In this document: positions 1 through 9,455 of the stretch, piece by piece
How the letters are laid out: each line of letters begins with the position of its first letter
Numbering within the stretch: position 1 is the first letter of the stretch
NCBI RefSeq assembly: GCF_001637325.1
Contig: NZ_LRXL01000037.1
Span: 186,001-250,000 of the forward strand
Length of the DNA stretch: 64,000 nucleotides
Source of the DNA: Cochleicola gelatinilyticus
GTDB taxonomy: Bacteria > Bacteroidota > Bacteroidia > Flavobacteriales > Flavobacteriaceae
Direction of reading: 5' to 3'
Made by a program: the position numbers and the translations under genes
Notes under the pieces: generated by a model
What the model was told of the DNA's origin: nothing
Databases searched by the model: none
What the model saw: the letters and a program-made list of their open reading frames with translations, nothing else

Positions 1-1
1 C

Positions 2-343
2 GGGGTTTTTTCCGAAGAAAAAAAACAAGCCTTACTTACAGAAATTCAACCTCAGTATATTATTTTAAAACCTAGCTTAATTGGTGGTTTTCAAGGAGCT
101 GACCAATGGATCCGTTTGGCCGAACAAAGCGGTATTGGATGGTGGATTACATCGGCACTTGAAAGCAATATAGGATTAAATGCAATTTCACAATACACCT
201 TCACAAAAAATAGTATATTGCCGCAAGGATTGGGAACCGGAAGTTTGTTTACTAACAACATTCCATCCCCTTTAGCGGTTCGAAACGGAACTCTGGAGTA
301 TCATAAAAATAACGAGTGGGATATCAATTTGATTACCAGCTAA
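2..343 (+). CDS. menC: o-succinylbenzoate synthase, C-terminal part (5' end outside window)
   Basis: The open frame enters from the left edge and gives the last 113 residues of an enolase-superfamily protein. The stretch ILKPSLIGGFQGADQWI followed by GWWITSALESNIGLNAI is typical of the C-terminal barrel of MenC in Bacteroidota, where the ...KP.L.GG and ...SALES.. strands carry active-site residues. MenC dehydrates SHCHC to o-succinylbenzoate in menaquinone synthesis in the cytoplasm. The menE gene lies 1 kb downstream on the same strand, which supports the call. The start codon is not in the window; an internal TTG at 116 is not a real start because homologous sequence continues upstream of it. 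Confidence 0.9.
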   Translation, partial: GVFSEEKKQALLTEIQPQYIILKPSLIGGFQGADQWIRLAEQSGIGWWITSALESNIGLNAISQYTFTKNSILPQGLGTGSLFTNNIPSPLAVRNGTLEYHKNNEWDINLITS

Positions 344-372
344 CGATCGGCCACTCTTAACATTTTTTTGTA

Positions 373-1284
373 ATGTATATAGCACAAGCATTTAGATATA
401 AACACGATTGGTGGCGATACGCACTACCTTTTTTAGGTTTTTTAGGATTAATTGGGGCTAATTACTTTGTAATTGAACTACTTAATCTCGATGTAAATGA
501 AATAATGAAAAGTGAATTGGAAAGAAAGGGCTCAAACCAATTCTTTTTAGAAAATTTAATCCCATTTGCTATTTTTCTAGCTCTATTGTTTTTGTGGATT
601 TACTTTGTACACAAACAACCTATTAAAACAGTTACAACATCACGTAAGAAGATAGATTGGGGACGTTTTTGGTTTGGTTTTGGACTTATAGCAACCTTTA
701 CTATCTTAATTACAGCAATAGATTATTATTCTAACCCTCAAGATTATGTGCTTCAATTTGATTTAGAACCTTTTCTTATTCTTGCTCTTATTGTCGTAAT
801 TTTTATTCCACTTCAAACTAGTTTTGAAGAGTATTTATTTCGAGGCTATTTAATGCAGGGCATAGGAGTCCTTTTTAGAAACAGATGGATTCCTTTAATT
901 TTTACTTCTGTAGTATTTGGAGGAATGCATTTCTTTAATCCTGAAGTTGATAAAATTGGACCAACTATTATGGTGTATTACATAGGTACCGGGTTCTTTT
1001 TAGGGATTATGACCTTAATGGACGAAGGCATGGAACTGGCACTTGGCTTTCATGCGGGAAACAATTTAGTGACCGCATTACTAGTTACTGCAGACTGGAC
1101 GGTGTTTCAAACCAATTCGGTTTTAAAAGATATTTCAGATCCTTCTGCAGGCATCGATATATTGGCGCCAGTGCTCATTATTTATCCGATCTTTCTCGGT
1201 ATCATGGCGTGGCGTTATAAATGGAAAGGCTGGGGAGATAAGCTCTTCGGAAAAGTGACACCTCCAATAGAAACGATTCAATAA
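373..1284 (+). CDS. CPBP family intramembrane metalloprotease
   Basis: A 303-residue polytopic membrane protein of the CPBP (CAAX protease and bacteriocin-processing, ABI) family. The family signature is present: E152 E153 and R157 in SFEEYLFRGY, H186 in GGMHFFNP, and H227 with N231 in FHAGNN, which are the expected zinc-site residues. The substrate is unknown; relatives act in prenyl-protein processing, bacteriocin self-immunity or anti-sigma cleavage. It sits 29 bases after menC and 23 bases before menE, so it is probably cotranscribed with the menaquinone genes. That the protein contributes to menaquinone metabolism is only inference from position. Confidence 0.88.
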   Translation: MYIAQAFRYKHDWWRYALPFLGFLGLIGANYFVIELLNLDVNEIMKSELERKGSNQFFLENLIPFAIFLALLFLWIYFVHKQPIKTVTTSRKKIDWGRFWFGFGLIATFTILITAIDYYSNPQDYVLQFDLEPFLILALIVVIFIPLQTSFEEYLFRGYLMQGIGVLFRNRWIPLIFTSVVFGGMHFFNPEVDKIGPTIMVYYIGTGFFLGIMTLMDEGMELALGFHAGNNLVTALLVTADWTVFQTNSVLKDISDPSAGIDILAPVLIIYPIFLGIMAWRYKWKGWGDKLFGKVTPPIETIQ

Positions 1285-1307
1285 AACCTTGTAGCTTCCC
1301 CATATAG

Positions 1308-2387
1308 TTGAATGTAACCTCATACATACTTCATCCTTCTTTTACGCTCAACGGATTGCAATTTGAGACGGAACAAGAGCTATTACAATTTGCTGAAAAA
1401 CTTACTACTGAAGGTGACGATTATGAAATTGAGATCGGAGTTTTTATTCGACAATGGTTGCAAGAAGAAACAACGATTACAGTTAAAACGTCTGGCTCTA
1501 CGGGAAGTCCGAAGAAGATAAAAATTGCGAAAAAGCACATGATAAACAGTGCGAAGGCAACAGGTACTTATTTAGAATTACCCAAAGGAACTGAAGCCTT
1601 GTTATGCTTGCCAGCCAATTATATTGCCGGAAAAATGATGTTGGTTCGAGCCATGGTGTTAGGATGGAACCTTCATGTGGTCGCTCCCGAAAAAGACGCG
1701 CTTTCTCAATACGATAACGACTATGATTTTGTAGCTATGGTTCCGTACCAAGCCTTTCATTCGTTAGATGTGCTACATAAAGTAAAAAAGCTAATTATTG
1801 GAGGAGGCGCAGTTTCTGAAGATCTTGAAAATGCACTGCAAGCGCTGCCTACCGAAGCGTATTCTACCTACGGAATGACCGAAACCATTTCGCACATTGC
1901 GATGCGTCGTCTCAACGGAAAAGATCGCTCCAAAGCATATCACGCACTTCCAAATGTCACTTTTTCTGAAGACGATCGAGGCTGTCTTGTCATTAAGGCG
2001 GATAAAATTTCAGAAGAAATTGTTGTCACGAACGATACAGTCCAATTGCTTTCATCAACTTCTTTCGTATGGTTAGGACGATACGATAATGTGATTAATA
2101 GTGGTGGTGTAAAAATTCACCCCGAAGTAGTGGAAGATAAATTACGTTCAGAAATTCAATTTCCATTTCTTATTGCTTCAGAAAAAGATGAAGCGTTAGG
2201 AGAGAAAGTCATTCTGGTTCTAGAGAACAAAGAAGCGCTTAAAATTCCTAACTATACAGAAGCGTTTCAGAAGTTATCACAATACGAACGCCCAAAAAAA
2301 ATATATACACTGTCGCAATTTCCGTATACTGAAACTGGAAAGATAAAACGCGGCGATGTGCTTCAGATCTTAAAAAAGTATAAATAG
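1308..2387 (+). CDS. menE: o-succinylbenzoate--CoA ligase-like AMP-forming enzyme
   Basis: A 359-residue ANL-superfamily enzyme, short as is usual for Bacteroidota MenE. The P-loop SGSTGSPKK (about residues 64-72) and the STYGMTET acid/adenylate motif are clear, as is the C-terminal lysine region ETGKIKRGDV. It should activate o-succinylbenzoate with ATP and CoA in menaquinone synthesis. I chose the TTG start at 1308 because the family N-terminus (LHPSFTLNG) begins immediately after it and the first in-frame ATG is much later. Gene order menC-CPBP-menE supports an operon. Confidence 0.85.
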   Translation: MNVTSYILHPSFTLNGLQFETEQELLQFAEKLTTEGDDYEIEIGVFIRQWLQEETTITVKTSGSTGSPKKIKIAKKHMINSAKATGTYLELPKGTEALLCLPANYIAGKMMLVRAMVLGWNLHVVAPEKDALSQYDNDYDFVAMVPYQAFHSLDVLHKVKKLIIGGGAVSEDLENALQALPTEAYSTYGMTETISHIAMRRLNGKDRSKAYHALPNVTFSEDDRGCLVIKADKISEEIVVTNDTVQLLSSTSFVWLGRYDNVINSGGVKIHPEVVEDKLRSEIQFPFLIASEKDEALGEKVILVLENKEALKIPNYTEAFQKLSQYERPKKIYTLSQFPYTETGKIKRGDVLQILKKYK

Positions 2388-2544
2388 TTTTTATCGAATA
2401 CTTTTTTAATTTTCCTTATTCCTTTCACATTCACGCTAATTCATATTCCTCGCTCCCTAGCTGAAACCTGCTGTTTACTCAAAGGGCTTTTTATTACGAT
2501 GTAAATCCCAATAATTTTATTTCATAATTAAAAACCACACGATT

Positions 2545-4413
2545 ATGAAAACACTACTATCTTTTATGGTTGCATCACTTTTACTGGTTCAACTACATGC
2601 GCAAAATGTTACAATAACAGGAATTGTCACAGATGAAGGTGGACTTCCGCTTCCCGGAGCCAATGTGATACTAAAAGGAACTACCAACGGAACCCAAACT
2701 GATTTTGATGGAAACTATTCAATTAATGCTGCCGTAGGACAAACCCTTGTGTTTAGTTATATAGGATTTAACAGTGTTGAAAAAAAGATTAAAAAGAACC
2801 GTACCGAAATAAATGTATCACTAAAAGTAGGAGCTCAATTAGATGAGGTTGTGATAACCGGATATGCACCTTCCAGAGAGAAAGAAGTAGTAAGTTATTC
2901 TGTAGCCAAAAATCATCGTGCTTTACAGGGAAAAGTTGCCGGTGTTCAAGTAACAAACTCGAACGTTGCCTCCCCTCAAGCCATGCATATTAGAGGCAAA
3001 GCCAGTGTCGCTACCGACAATGAATCGTACCAACGTATCGAAGAAAATAATTTTAAACGAGTAAAAACTGCGCCGTTATCTACGTTCTCTATCGATGTGG
3101 ATAAAGCAGGATATAGCAATGTGCGAAGAATGATTAATAACGGTCAAAAAATTCCACAAGATGCAGTAAAAATTGAAGAAATGATTAATTACTTCAGTTA
3201 TGAGTATCCAGAACCTAAAGGAGATGAGCCTTTTTCAATACGTACCGAAATGGCAGCTTCTCCTTGGAATAAAGATACAAAGCTGGTGAAAATTGGATTA
3301 AAAGGAAAAGACATTCGCACTGCAAATCTGCCAAACAGCAATCTTGTTTTCTTATTAGACGTATCGGGATCGATGGATTCTCCTAACAAATTAGGTCTGC
3401 TTAAATCCGCCTTGGGAGTGTTGGTAGATCAATTGCGAGAGCAAGACAAAGTATCGATCGTTGTATATGCTGGAGCAGCAGGACTGGTATTAAAACCAAC
3501 CTCTGGAGCTAATAAAACTGCAATCATGAAGGCGATCGAAAATTTAAGTGCTGGCGGATCTACAGCAGGAGGTGAAGGAATTCAGCTGGCATACAAAATA
3601 GCTCAAGAGCATTTTATCAAGAATGGAAATAACAGAGTTATTCTCGCAACCGATGGAGATTTTAATGTAGGTGCAAGCAGCGATAGAGCGATGGAAGATC
3701 TTATCGAAGAAAAGCGTGAAAGTGGTGTTTTTCTAACCTGCCTTGGTTTCGGGATGGGGAATTATAAAGATTCTAAAATGGAAACCCTTGCCGACAAAGG
3801 AAACGGAAATCACGCGTATATCGATACGATGCAGGAAGCCAAAAAGGTTCTGGGAACTGAATTCTTCGGAACCATCTATACCATTGCAAAAGATGTGAAA
3901 ATTCAAGTAGAGTTTAATCCGACTAAAGTACAAGCGTATCGATTGATTGGCTACGAAAACCGTTTGCTAAACGACGAAGATTTTAACGACGATAAAAAAG
4001 ATGCCGGTGAATTAGGAAGCGGACATACCGTAACTGCACTCTACGAAATTATTCCAGTAGGAGTGAAGAGCGCCTACGTGAAATCGATTGATGAATTAAA
4101 ATATACCCATCCGAAACAAGCCTCCACAGGAAACGAATTACTTACTGTGAAGTTTAGATACAAAGATCCTGATGGAACGACTAGTAAATTATTGGTGCGC
4201 ACCTTAGAAGATACAAATACATTAGTACGCAACACCTCTGAAGATTTTCAATTTTCTGCAGCAGTTGCCTTATTTGGTCAGCAGCTACGAGGATCAGAAT
4301 TTATTGAAGCTAAAAGTACCAAAGATGTATTGCGATTAGCAGAAGCAGGTCGTGGAAAAGACAAAGAAGGCTATCGGGCAGAATTTATTCGATTGGTAAA
4401 AAGTTATCGCTAA
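2545..4413 (+). CDS. VWA domain protein with CarboxypepD_reg-like and TonB-plug-like N-terminus, DUF3520 C-terminus
   Basis: A 622-residue exported protein. It starts with a signal peptide (MKTLLSFMVASLLLVQLHAQ), followed by a carboxypeptidase-regulatory-like beta sandwich (about 22-100, GIVTDEGGLPLPGANV), a short piece like the SusC/TonB plug start (LDEVVITGY, then GKVAGVQV), a VWF-A domain with a complete MIDAS (DVSGS at 272, GGSTAGG near 340, D370 in ATDGD) and a C-terminal YfbK/DUF3520-type domain. There is no beta-barrel, so it is not a receptor itself. The metal-binding VWA domain suggests protein-protein binding at the cell surface or periplasm. It stands alone with a terminator behind it (4478-4504). 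Its biological role is unknown. Confidence 0.85.
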   Translation: MKTLLSFMVASLLLVQLHAQNVTITGIVTDEGGLPLPGANVILKGTTNGTQTDFDGNYSINAAVGQTLVFSYIGFNSVEKKIKKNRTEINVSLKVGAQLDEVVITGYAPSREKEVVSYSVAKNHRALQGKVAGVQVTNSNVASPQAMHIRGKASVATDNESYQRIEENNFKRVKTAPLSTFSIDVDKAGYSNVRRMINNGQKIPQDAVKIEEMINYFSYEYPEPKGDEPFSIRTEMAASPWNKDTKLVKIGLKGKDIRTANLPNSNLVFLLDVSGSMDSPNKLGLLKSALGVLVDQLREQDKVSIVVYAGAAGLVLKPTSGANKTAIMKAIENLSAGGSTAGGEGIQLAYKIAQEHFIKNGNNRVILATDGDFNVGASSDRAMEDLIEEKRESGVFLTCLGFGMGNYKDSKMETLADKGNGNHAYIDTMQEAKKVLGTEFFGTIYTIAKDVKIQVEFNPTKVQAYRLIGYENRLLNDEDFNDDKKDAGELGSGHTVTALYEIIPVGVKSAYVKSIDELKYTHPKQASTGNELLTVKFRYKDPDGTTSKLLVRTLEDTNTLVRNTSEDFQFSAAVALFGQQLRGSEFIEAKSTKDVLRLAEAGRGKDKEGYRAEFIRLVKSYR

Positions 4414-4477
4414 ATTAATGTAAGGTATTTCTGTAGTGGTTGATGTATAGAAATACATTCAAAAAGTGATAGAATGA

Positions 4478-4504
4478 AGGGCTGAGAGATCGGTCCTTTT
4501 TTTA
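4478..4504 (+). terminator. Rho-independent terminator after the VWA gene
   Basis: An 8-bp stem with two or three G-U wobbles (AGGGCTGA / TCGGTCCT), GAGA loop and a run of seven to eight T. It lies 65 bases after the VWA stop and before the M24 peptidase gene. Confidence 0.6.
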
Positions 4505-4551
4505 TACGCTGAAAATGAGTAGGTTTATAGAACTCAACTAACCATTGAATT

Positions 4552-5877
4552 ATGAAAACACTTGTATTGCTACTCTTGGTAGCCAGTTCGGCTATGGCAC
4601 AAATTCTTCCTGAAAAGGATCGCGCCACTTTAAAAAATGAATTATTAATCGATCGTTATGAAAACCTGTTGCCCGATCTTATGCAACGAACAGGTATCGA
4701 CATGTGGGTGCTTATTTCCCGGGAATACAACGAAGATCCTGTGCTAAAGACGATGTTACCTGCGACTTGGTTAAATGCTCGAAGAAGAACAATTTTGGTC
4801 TTTTTTAGAGATCCGGTTTTTAATACGGTAGAACGATTTGCAATTTCTAGGTACGACGTGGGAGAACACATTAAATCGGCATGGGACAAAGAGACCGAAC
4901 CCAACCAATGGAAAGCACTTATAGCGTTAATTGAAACCTGGAAACCTAAAACTATTGGTATTAATATATCGGAACATTTTGGAATTGCAGACGGGCTCGT
5001 TCACACCGATTATCAAGCTTTAAAAAAGGCACTTCCGCAAGAAATGGAAGATAAATTGGTCTCTGCCGAAGCGTTAGCCATTGGATGGATCGAAAGCAGA
5101 ACTCCAAAAGAAATGAAGTTGTATACAACGCTGGTTCGTATTACGCACGATATTATAGACGAGGCTTTTTCAAACGCAGTGATCACTCCAGGAGTTACTA
5201 CTACCGAAGATGTTGTATGGTGGATGCGCCAAAAAGTTACCGATATGGGATTAGAGACATGGTTTCATCCTACCATTGATCTGCAACGGTTTAAAGAGCC
5301 GTTAGTTTCAGAAGAGGGGGGAATAGAACAAGAAAATTCAGAAATAAAAATTTCAGAAAATATAATCCGTGAAGGTGATTTGTTGCATTGTGACTTCGGA
5401 ATCACGTACATTGGTCTTAATACAGACTGCCAGCAACTCGGGTACGTGCTTAAAGACGGTGAAATGAAAGTGCCTACTTTTTTAGATCAAGCACTTCGGA
5501 AAGGAAATCGGCTACAAGATATTTTAACCACTAATTTCAAGACTGGGCGCACCGGAAATGAATTATTAGAAATCTCCCTTACTGAAGCAAAAGCAGAGGG
5601 ATTGCAACCAACCATTTATACACATCCTTTAGGTATGTATGGCCATAGCGCAGGTACAACAATCGGAATGTGGGACGCGCAAGAAGGCGTTCCTTTTACT
5701 GGTGATTATCCCATGCATCCCAATACGGTGTATGCCATCGAACTTAATACCATTGTCGCTTTAAAAGAATGGAATCAAGACATTCGTATTATGTTAGAAG
5801 AAGCTGGATTTTATGGAGAAGAGGGGTTTCGCTACGTAAATGGACGCCAAGAAAGTATAAAAGCAATTCGGTTTTAA
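4552..5877 (+). CDS. exported M24-family metallopeptidase (Xaa-Pro aminopeptidase-like)
   Basis: A 441-residue protein with a cleavable signal (MKTLVLLLLVASSAMAQ) and a C-terminal pita-bread fold. The five dinuclear-metal ligands can be placed: D281 (HCDFG), D292 (NTDCQ), H365 (GHSAG), E397 (AIELN) and E416/E417 (MLEEAG). The N-terminal half (about 20-200) corresponds to the creatinase/prolidase N-domain. It should remove N-terminal residues from peptides in the periplasm. It is monocistronic, converges on the minus-strand NTF2-like gene only 13 bases away, and has a terminator upstream. Substrate preference cannot be read from sequence. Confidence 0.88.
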   Translation: MKTLVLLLLVASSAMAQILPEKDRATLKNELLIDRYENLLPDLMQRTGIDMWVLISREYNEDPVLKTMLPATWLNARRRTILVFFRDPVFNTVERFAISRYDVGEHIKSAWDKETEPNQWKALIALIETWKPKTIGINISEHFGIADGLVHTDYQALKKALPQEMEDKLVSAEALAIGWIESRTPKEMKLYTTLVRITHDIIDEAFSNAVITPGVTTTEDVVWWMRQKVTDMGLETWFHPTIDLQRFKEPLVSEEGGIEQENSEIKISENIIREGDLLHCDFGITYIGLNTDCQQLGYVLKDGEMKVPTFLDQALRKGNRLQDILTTNFKTGRTGNELLEISLTEAKAEGLQPTIYTHPLGMYGHSAGTTIGMWDAQEGVPFTGDYPMHPNTVYAIELNTIVALKEWNQDIRIMLEEAGFYGEEGFRYVNGRQESIKAIRF

Positions 5878-5890
5878 GAATACGTGGCTT

Positions 5891-6364
5891 TTACGCTTCA
5901 TTTTGTTTCAATTCCCATTGTACTAAGGTGCTATTTGTTTGATGTTGTAATTTTCTTCGGAAAAAACCAGTGCCACCCAAAATGAGTCCTTTAATACCCA
6001 ATGCCTGTCTTGCCCATGTGTGTAAATTGAAATTGTCGGTATGGGTGAAGATCTTTCCGTCTTTAAAAGTAAAAGAAGCGTCGATTTTATTATGCACCTT
6101 TCGACCGGTCGCTGAAAACGGATATACAATATCCCAATGCGCTTTCCCTGTTTCTTGATCACTTTCAATCCCAGACACAGCTAAAGTAAAATCAGCACCT
6201 TTTAATTTTTCAGTAAGCATACGCCACATGTTTCCTGCATGCTCTCCCTGTAAGGTTCCAAAAGCGGGATCGTGGAAAGTAACCTCAGGATGGTATTGAG
6301 CTGCCATAGTTTCCCCATCACAATGTTTAAAAGCTTCGTAAAATGTTTCAATAACGTGGTTCAT
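5891..6364 (-). CDS. NTF2-like / SnoaL-type nuclear transport factor 2 family protein
   Basis: A 157-residue soluble protein with the NTF2-like pattern: an N-terminal helix (FYEAFKHCDGETMAAQYHPEVTF), then DPAFGTLQGEHAGNMWRML and a beta sheet ending in IDASFTFKDGKIFTHTDNFNL, in which the ...I..H.D.w.. segment is typical of SnoaL-like proteins. Members are small-molecule isomerases, hydrolases or binding proteins; no reaction can be assigned. The gene is followed by the MFS carrier gene upstream on the same strand (25-base gap), so the two may form an operon. Confidence 0.75.
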   Translation of the reverse strand: MNHVIETFYEAFKHCDGETMAAQYHPEVTFHDPAFGTLQGEHAGNMWRMLTEKLKGADFTLAVSGIESDQETGKAHWDIVYPFSATGRKVHNKIDASFTFKDGKIFTHTDNFNLHTWARQALGIKGLILGGTGFFRRKLQHQTNSTLVQWELKQNEA

Positions 6365-6389
6365 AATGTCATGCTTTAAAAAATATTAT

Positions 6390-7661
6390 TTAGTTTCTTT
6401 TGGCGATTCTATAATAGCTTACAGAGGCGATTAAGCCTATAAGAGAAAAAATTCCCAGCATTACGAACACATATTGATGTCCAGTTTCGCCAGGATAGGT
6501 ATCTAGTAAATATCCCATTACGGGACCCGCGAAAATATCTGGGGTATACCCCACAAGTGACATGAGTCCGACGGCGGTTCCAGTAATGGCTAACGGAATT
6601 TTTCCTTCCCGCATGGCTGCAAAATATAATGTTCTATACGCATACACTCCGGTCGCCGTAATTACTAAGGAAACAAAAAACAAGACACTCATATTGGGGC
6701 CGATGATACCAGAGGCAAATAACATGGCCCCAATAAAAATAATCACAAATCCGATGAGCATTAGAAAAGAGGCTTTTGTTCGGTCGGCAAGTAGTCCTAT
6801 ACCAACACCAACTACGGGACGAATATAGAGCATAAAAGCACCCACTTGTGCTGAGTCGATTTCATTAAATAACATTACCTCATTGGCATAGAGTGAGAAC
6901 ACATCGGTCACTTTGTAGCCAACGTATGCGCATAAAATGATAACCATTAGTAACCATACCGAAGGTAATTTTAATGCGGTTTTATATAAACCAATGACTT
7001 CTTTACGATTTTTTCTCACTTCGGAAACTACATCGTTTTGTTGCGGCTTCAGAAATAAATAAATAAGAACACCTACGGAAGCAATAATTGCGGAAGAGAT
7101 TAAAATTACGTAGCGAAAAGCTTCCTTGCGTTCGCTAATTGTAGCGACTGAAATTTCAGAAATAATAAACAAAGAAAATATAAATACACCTAGAGAGCCG
7201 AATGCTGCTGCGACCAAACCTCTTCCGCCATCGAGTAATCCGTAAGCTATTCCTTGTTTGGAAGCACCACCCCACACGCGGGTCGCTTTAATCATGGCTG
7301 CCCAAAACAGAAAAATTGTAGTGAAGCCCCAGTATCCATACAGCACTTTTAAAAGAGTATAGGAGGGAAATGTTGCATAGACCAAACCTCCTAGTGCGGT
7401 GAGTAATAATCCAGCAGTAAGGAGTATTCTAGGTTGAAATTTATCTGCCAGCGTACCTCCAAGTGGGTAGGAGACAAAAGCAACAATCCCATAGATCGAA
7501 AAACACGCACCTAATTCGAAGTTTGTAAGTTGAAACAGATCTAAAACTGTGGGACGAAAAATTCGCGCTAGTACAAAGGGTAAAATAAACACAGCTTCTC
7601 CGGCAAGAATGAGCAGGAGTAGAATATAAAATGGTTGGTGCTTCTTTTTCGGTGCTAACAA
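6390..7661 (-). CDS. MFS transporter
   Basis: A 423-residue polytopic protein with about 12 hydrophobic segments. The loop between segments 2 and 3 has GGTLADKFQPR, the degenerate major-facilitator motif A (G..aDr.g.R), and the mirror motif GLLADRTK is found near the middle. Substrate unknown; the sequence resembles the general MFS family rather than a named drug or sugar subfamily. The frame is open upstream without any ATG, so a TTG at 7661 is taken as start; it precedes LAPKKKHQPFY and the first membrane segment directly. Probably cotranscribed with the downstream NTF2-like gene. Confidence 0.82.
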   Translation of the reverse strand: MLAPKKKHQPFYILLLLILAGEAVFILPFVLARIFRPTVLDLFQLTNFELGACFSIYGIVAFVSYPLGGTLADKFQPRILLTAGLLLTALGGLVYATFPSYTLLKVLYGYWGFTTIFLFWAAMIKATRVWGGASKQGIAYGLLDGGRGLVAAAFGSLGVFIFSLFIISEISVATISERKEAFRYVILISSAIIASVGVLIYLFLKPQQNDVVSEVRKNRKEVIGLYKTALKLPSVWLLMVIILCAYVGYKVTDVFSLYANEVMLFNEIDSAQVGAFMLYIRPVVGVGIGLLADRTKASFLMLIGFVIIFIGAMLFASGIIGPNMSVLFFVSLVITATGVYAYRTLYFAAMREGKIPLAITGTAVGLMSLVGYTPDIFAGPVMGYLLDTYPGETGHQYVFVMLGIFSLIGLIASVSYYRIAKRN

Positions 7662-7811
7662 GACATCACTTTGGCAATCAAGATACAGAAATTCAAGGCA
7701 ATTTTTAAACGACTTTCATTTAACTATGTTACTGCTCTACTAAAGATATTTCTAATAATCTTTTTAATGTATAAATTCTGCTGTATCCTATCTCTAGCCT
7801 TCCGTTTCCGC

Positions 7812-9455
7812 TTAGACCTGAATCACTCCGAGATTAAATTTCTTTTCGATGGGCGCGTGATCGGCTGCTTCGATTCCCATAGAGATCCATTTTCGAGTAT
7901 CCAATGGATCAATTACAGCGTCGGTCCAAATTCTGGAAGCAGCATAATAGGGTGAAATTTGTTCGTCATAGCGTGCCTTAATTCGGTCGTACAATTCTTT
8001 TTCTACTTCTGGTGTAATTGTTTCTCCCTTTTTCTTTAGAGAAGCAGTTTCTATTTGTAGCAAAACTTTAGCGGCACTGTTACCGCTCATTACCGCCAAT
8101 TCGGCACTTGGCCAAGCAACTATGAGTCTTGGGTCGTAGGCTTTTCCGCACATGGCATAGTTTCCTGCACCGTACGAATTTCCAATAACTACCGTGAATT
8201 TTGGAACCACACTGTTACTTACCGCATTTACCATTTTAGCACCGTCTTTAATAATACCACCGTGCTCACTTTTACTACCTACCATAAATCCAGTTACATC
8301 TTGTAAAAAGACCAATGGAATTTTTTTCTGATTGCAATTGGCAATAAATCGCGTGGCTTTATCGGCACTATCACTGTATATCACACCGCCAAACTGCATT
8401 TCGCTGGGTTTAGTTTTTGCTTTGGTGGTTTTTACAAGCTTTCTTTGATTGGCTACAATTCCCACTGCCCATCCGTCGATACGCGCATAGCCTGTGAGGA
8501 TGGTTTGACCGTAACCTTTTTTATATTCTTCAAATTCGCTGCCATCAACAAGACGTTTTATAATTTCCCGCATGTCGTATTGATCGGCTCTCGATTTTGG
8601 TAAAATGCCAAAAATTTCATCAGCCTTTTCTTTTGGCTTTTTTGGTTTATCACGATTAAAACCTGCTTTATCGTAGCTTCCAATTTTTGAAACGATATTC
8701 TTTATGGTATCTAATGCATCTTTATCATCTTTTGCTTTATAGTCGGTCACACCGCTTACTTCACAATGTGTAGTTGCACCACCAAGGGTTTCATTATCGA
8801 TGCTTTCGCCAATGGCTGCTTTTACCAAATAACTTCCTGCCAAGAAAATACTTCCTGTTTTGTCCACAATTAGTGCTTCGTCGCTCATAATAGGCAAGTA
8901 CGCACCTCCAGCCACACAGCTTCCCATTACCGCAGAGATTTGCGTGATTCCCATACTACTCATTACCGCGTTGTTTCTAAATATGCGTCCGAAGTGTTCT
9001 TTGTCGGGAAATATTTCATCTTGCATCGGCAGGTACACCCCCGCACTATCTACTAGGTAAATGATGGGTAATTTATTCTCTATAGAAATTTCCTGAGCAC
9101 GAAGATTTTTTTTCGCTGTGATAGGAAACCAAGCACCTGCTTTTACTGTCGCATCGTTTGCAACTACAATACACTGAGTTCCCTTAATGTAGCCAATTTT
9201 TACTACAACACCACCACTGGGGCATCCACCGTGTTCTTTGTACATGCCTTCGCCTGCAAAGGCACCTATTTCGATACTGTTCTTGGTGTCATCCAACAAG
9301 TAGTTAATTCGTTCTCGCGCGGTCATTTTACCTTTTGCATGATGTTTCTCAATGCGTTTTTCACCGCCTCCTAGTTTTACTTTGGCAAGACGTTGTTTTA
9401 GGTCTGATGCTAATAATTTATTATGATCTTCGTTTTTGTTGAAGTTGATGTCCAT
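7812..9455 (-). CDS. acyl-CoA carboxylase beta subunit (carboxyltransferase; methylcrotonyl/propionyl-CoA carboxylase type)
   Basis: A 547-residue biotin-dependent carboxyltransferase with both crotonase-like halves. ARERINYLLD near the N-terminus, LPMQDEIFPDKEHFGRIF and VMGSCVAGGAYLP in the first half, and FLQDVTGFMVG with GNSYGAGNYAMCGKAYDP in the second half are strongly conserved in beta subunits. The features of the first half look closest to methylcrotonyl-CoA carboxylase (leucine breakdown), but propionyl-CoA carboxylase cannot be excluded. No biotin carboxylase/BCCP gene is adjacent, so the partner must be elsewhere. I prefer the ATG at 9455 over a TTG 21 bases upstream because homologues begin with MDINFNKN-like sequence. 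Confidence 0.9.
   Translation of the reverse strand: MDINFNKNEDHNKLLASDLKQRLAKVKLGGGEKRIEKHHAKGKMTARERINYLLDDTKNSIEIGAFAGEGMYKEHGGCPSGGVVVKIGYIKGTQCIVVANDATVKAGAWFPITAKKNLRAQEISIENKLPIIYLVDSAGVYLPMQDEIFPDKEHFGRIFRNNAVMSSMGITQISAVMGSCVAGGAYLPIMSDEALIVDKTGSIFLAGSYLVKAAIGESIDNETLGGATTHCEVSGVTDYKAKDDKDALDTIKNIVSKIGSYDKAGFNRDKPKKPKEKADEIFGILPKSRADQYDMREIIKRLVDGSEFEEYKKGYGQTILTGYARIDGWAVGIVANQRKLVKTTKAKTKPSEMQFGGVIYSDSADKATRFIANCNQKKIPLVFLQDVTGFMVGSKSEHGGIIKDGAKMVNAVSNSVVPKFTVVIGNSYGAGNYAMCGKAYDPRLIVAWPSAELAVMSGNSAAKVLLQIETASLKKKGETITPEVEKELYDRIKARYDEQISPYYAASRIWTDAVIDPLDTRKWISMGIEAADHAPIEKKFNLGVIQV

Noticed and set aside
3198-3933. Minus-strand ORFs inside the VWA gene
   Set aside because: They are antisense shadows of a strongly supported reading frame.
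7671-7955. A plus-strand ORF between the MFS and carboxylase genes
   Set aside because: It overlaps the 3' end of the carboxylase in antisense; no protein-like pattern.
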